Below are positions 62,832 through 64,000 of a stretch of DNA of 64,000 nucleotides, piece after piece; position 1 is the stretch's first letter; every line of letters starts with the position of its first letter. The DNA comes from Anabas testudineus (lineage: Eukaryota > Chordata > Actinopteri > Anabantiformes > Anabantidae). The stretch is from NCBI RefSeq assembly GCF_900324465.2, contig NC_046625.1, positions 14,486,019 to 14,550,018 of the forward strand. Direction: 5' to 3'. The notes under the pieces were generated by a model. It was not told where the DNA came from, searched no databases, and worked only from the letters and a program-made list of their open reading frames with translations. Both the position numbers and the translations under genes were made by a program.

Positions 62832-63599
62832 GTAAGTACTTTCAAAAGAAGACATTTCACATTGTTTCCTGTTCTGCTCCATCCTGCTGTGTGAGGACAA
62901 ACCGCAGACTGGACAGTGAGCAAGAGAATAATAAACAAACTGTACCCGATGATAAACGGTGGCTGGTTAGACGTGTGTTTGGTCGTTTACGGAGGGCTGG
63001 TTGTTCTGTTGTTTAGTTTGACCGGGAGGAGTCATTCTTTCAATGTCCTGCCAACATAAAGGAGATTTTGTAATCATCAATATTGTTAAAGACCCCTGAA
63101 AAGTCAAATGTTAACATGTTACAACTATTTTATTACTATTTTCTCTTTTGATCAATTGATTTATTTGTTTTTTGACAAAACAAGAAGCTTTACTGTGTCA
63201 TCCTGGAAACTGAGAAACTAGGGTGGACATCTTTCACTTTCTTAAACATGTTTATATTTTCGTAATGACTACTAGATCATATTAACTATTTTGAGTGTGG
63301 ATCTAAAATTTTGACATGTCACAATTTGTCAATTTTCAAAATTATTGTCAATTCATTTTCTCTCTCTGGAGCTCTAGAGTTTCAATTCACAGTAAATTTC
63401 TAAATCAGGATTATTTGTAATGCAGATATTGTTACTAGAACACCAGAAGGAGACACCATTACATTAAACAACATCCCAGATGATATGTTTATTGAAGTAC
63501 ATCTACCTGAAAGTGAACAAAGTTCTGGTTTTTGCCATTTGAAACTTTTTTTTCTGCTGGCACAATAATATTACCTGAGTTCCTGTACTGATACCAAAA

Positions 63600-63648
63600 C
63601 CAAACAAATATATATATGTGTGTATGTATGTATGTATGTATGTATGTA

Positions 63649-63702
<54 letters not shown>
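63600..63702 (+). repeat. (TGTA)n(TA)n microsatellite
   Basis: TGTA units followed by a long TA run and then T-rich sequence, in the presumed first intron of the last gene. Confidence 0.95.
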
Positions 63703-63705
<3 letters not shown>

Positions 63706-63928
63706 ATTATTATTTTTTTTTTCTTCCAATCAAATATTTTTTATGGAATAAAATTAAATTCAGTGAGCAAAATCATAACTTGCATAACAATACTGGAAGT
63801 CTGATGAACCCCTTATGCCAGTAGGTTTTTTACACACCTTGTTCACTATGCTAAAAGTATTTAAATTTGATACCAGGCCCGATTAATAAGTGAACGTAAC
63901 CAACCTTTGTCTCTCTGTGCTGATGCAG

Positions 63929-64000
63929 TGCAGGCAGCAGAACAAGAGCGCTGTTTGCAGAAGTTTAGTTTTCACAAAGACACAACCGAACGGACGAGCC
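63929..64000 (+). other. possible second exon of the next gene, cut by the window end
   Basis: Sequence after a CTGATGCAG acceptor is open in one frame to the end but has no ATG and no recognised protein similarity. It may be 5' UTR or coding. Confidence 0.25.

Noticed and set aside
63616-63804. Met/Tyr/Ile-rich frame
   Set aside because: It is a translation of the TGTA/TA microsatellite.
1-64000. Endogenous retroviruses, Polintons, tRNA genes, CRISPR arrays
   Set aside because: No LTR pair, viral gene remnant, tRNA cloverleaf or spaced short direct repeats were recognised by eye on either strand.

Overview
The window is nuclear DNA of a ray-finned fish, probably a percomorph-type teleost. 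The genes are compact and multi-exon with GT-AG introns and AATAAA poly(A) signals. There are long (CA)n microsatellites, a Tc1-type DNA transposon and tails of teleost-type LINEs. Gene identities rest on comparing exon-by-exon conceptual translations with remembered vertebrate proteins; no search was run. In most genes the exon phases add up exactly, which supports the models.

Layout. (1) About 0.3-2.4 kb, minus: a trophoblast-glycoprotein (TPBG/5T4) family LRR membrane protein. (2) 2.7-6.9 kb, minus: tmem222, with a decayed I/Nimb-like LINE in its last intron. (3) 7.7-15.0 kb, minus: wdtc1, a WD40/TPR CUL4-DDB1 substrate receptor. (4) 16.4-27.1 kb, plus: cep85, a centrosomal coiled-coil protein. 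(5) 27.5-30.6 kb, minus: ubxn11, a SEP/UBX protein. (6) 31.1-36.2 kb, plus: a FEZ2-like gene, head-to-head with ubxn11. Genes 2-5 match the human 1p36.11 neighbourhood. (7) 37.0-54.95 kb: clec3b (tetranectin), two tandem cdcp1 genes and tmem158, matching human 3p21.31 (CLEC3B-CDCP1-TMEM158-LARS2). (8) 55-64 kb: a long stretch without genes that ends at a CpG/YY1-type first exon on the plus strand, by position a candidate for lars2.

The most interesting part is 37-54 kb. A unit holding clec3b, cdcp1 and the end of the tmem158 3' UTR has been duplicated head to tail, with a junction readable near 45.45 kb. The second clec3b has decayed to a relic (part of exon 1, intron 2 pieces and the 3' UTR end). 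The second cdcp1 (copy B, 810 aa) is full length and keeps all four tyrosine motifs of the mammalian tail. The first cdcp1 (copy A, 433 aa) has lost the third CUB-like region and the YRPFQ docking site but keeps the two central tyrosines. Its exon 3 has two competing splice donors: one keeps the frame, the other ends the protein just after the first CUB-like region. A sharply bounded patch of near identity between the copies suggests gene conversion. A Tc1 element and a LINE tail lie only in copy A's half, so copy B preserves the empty sites.

No tRNA, rRNA, CRISPR array or endogenous retrovirus was recognised.
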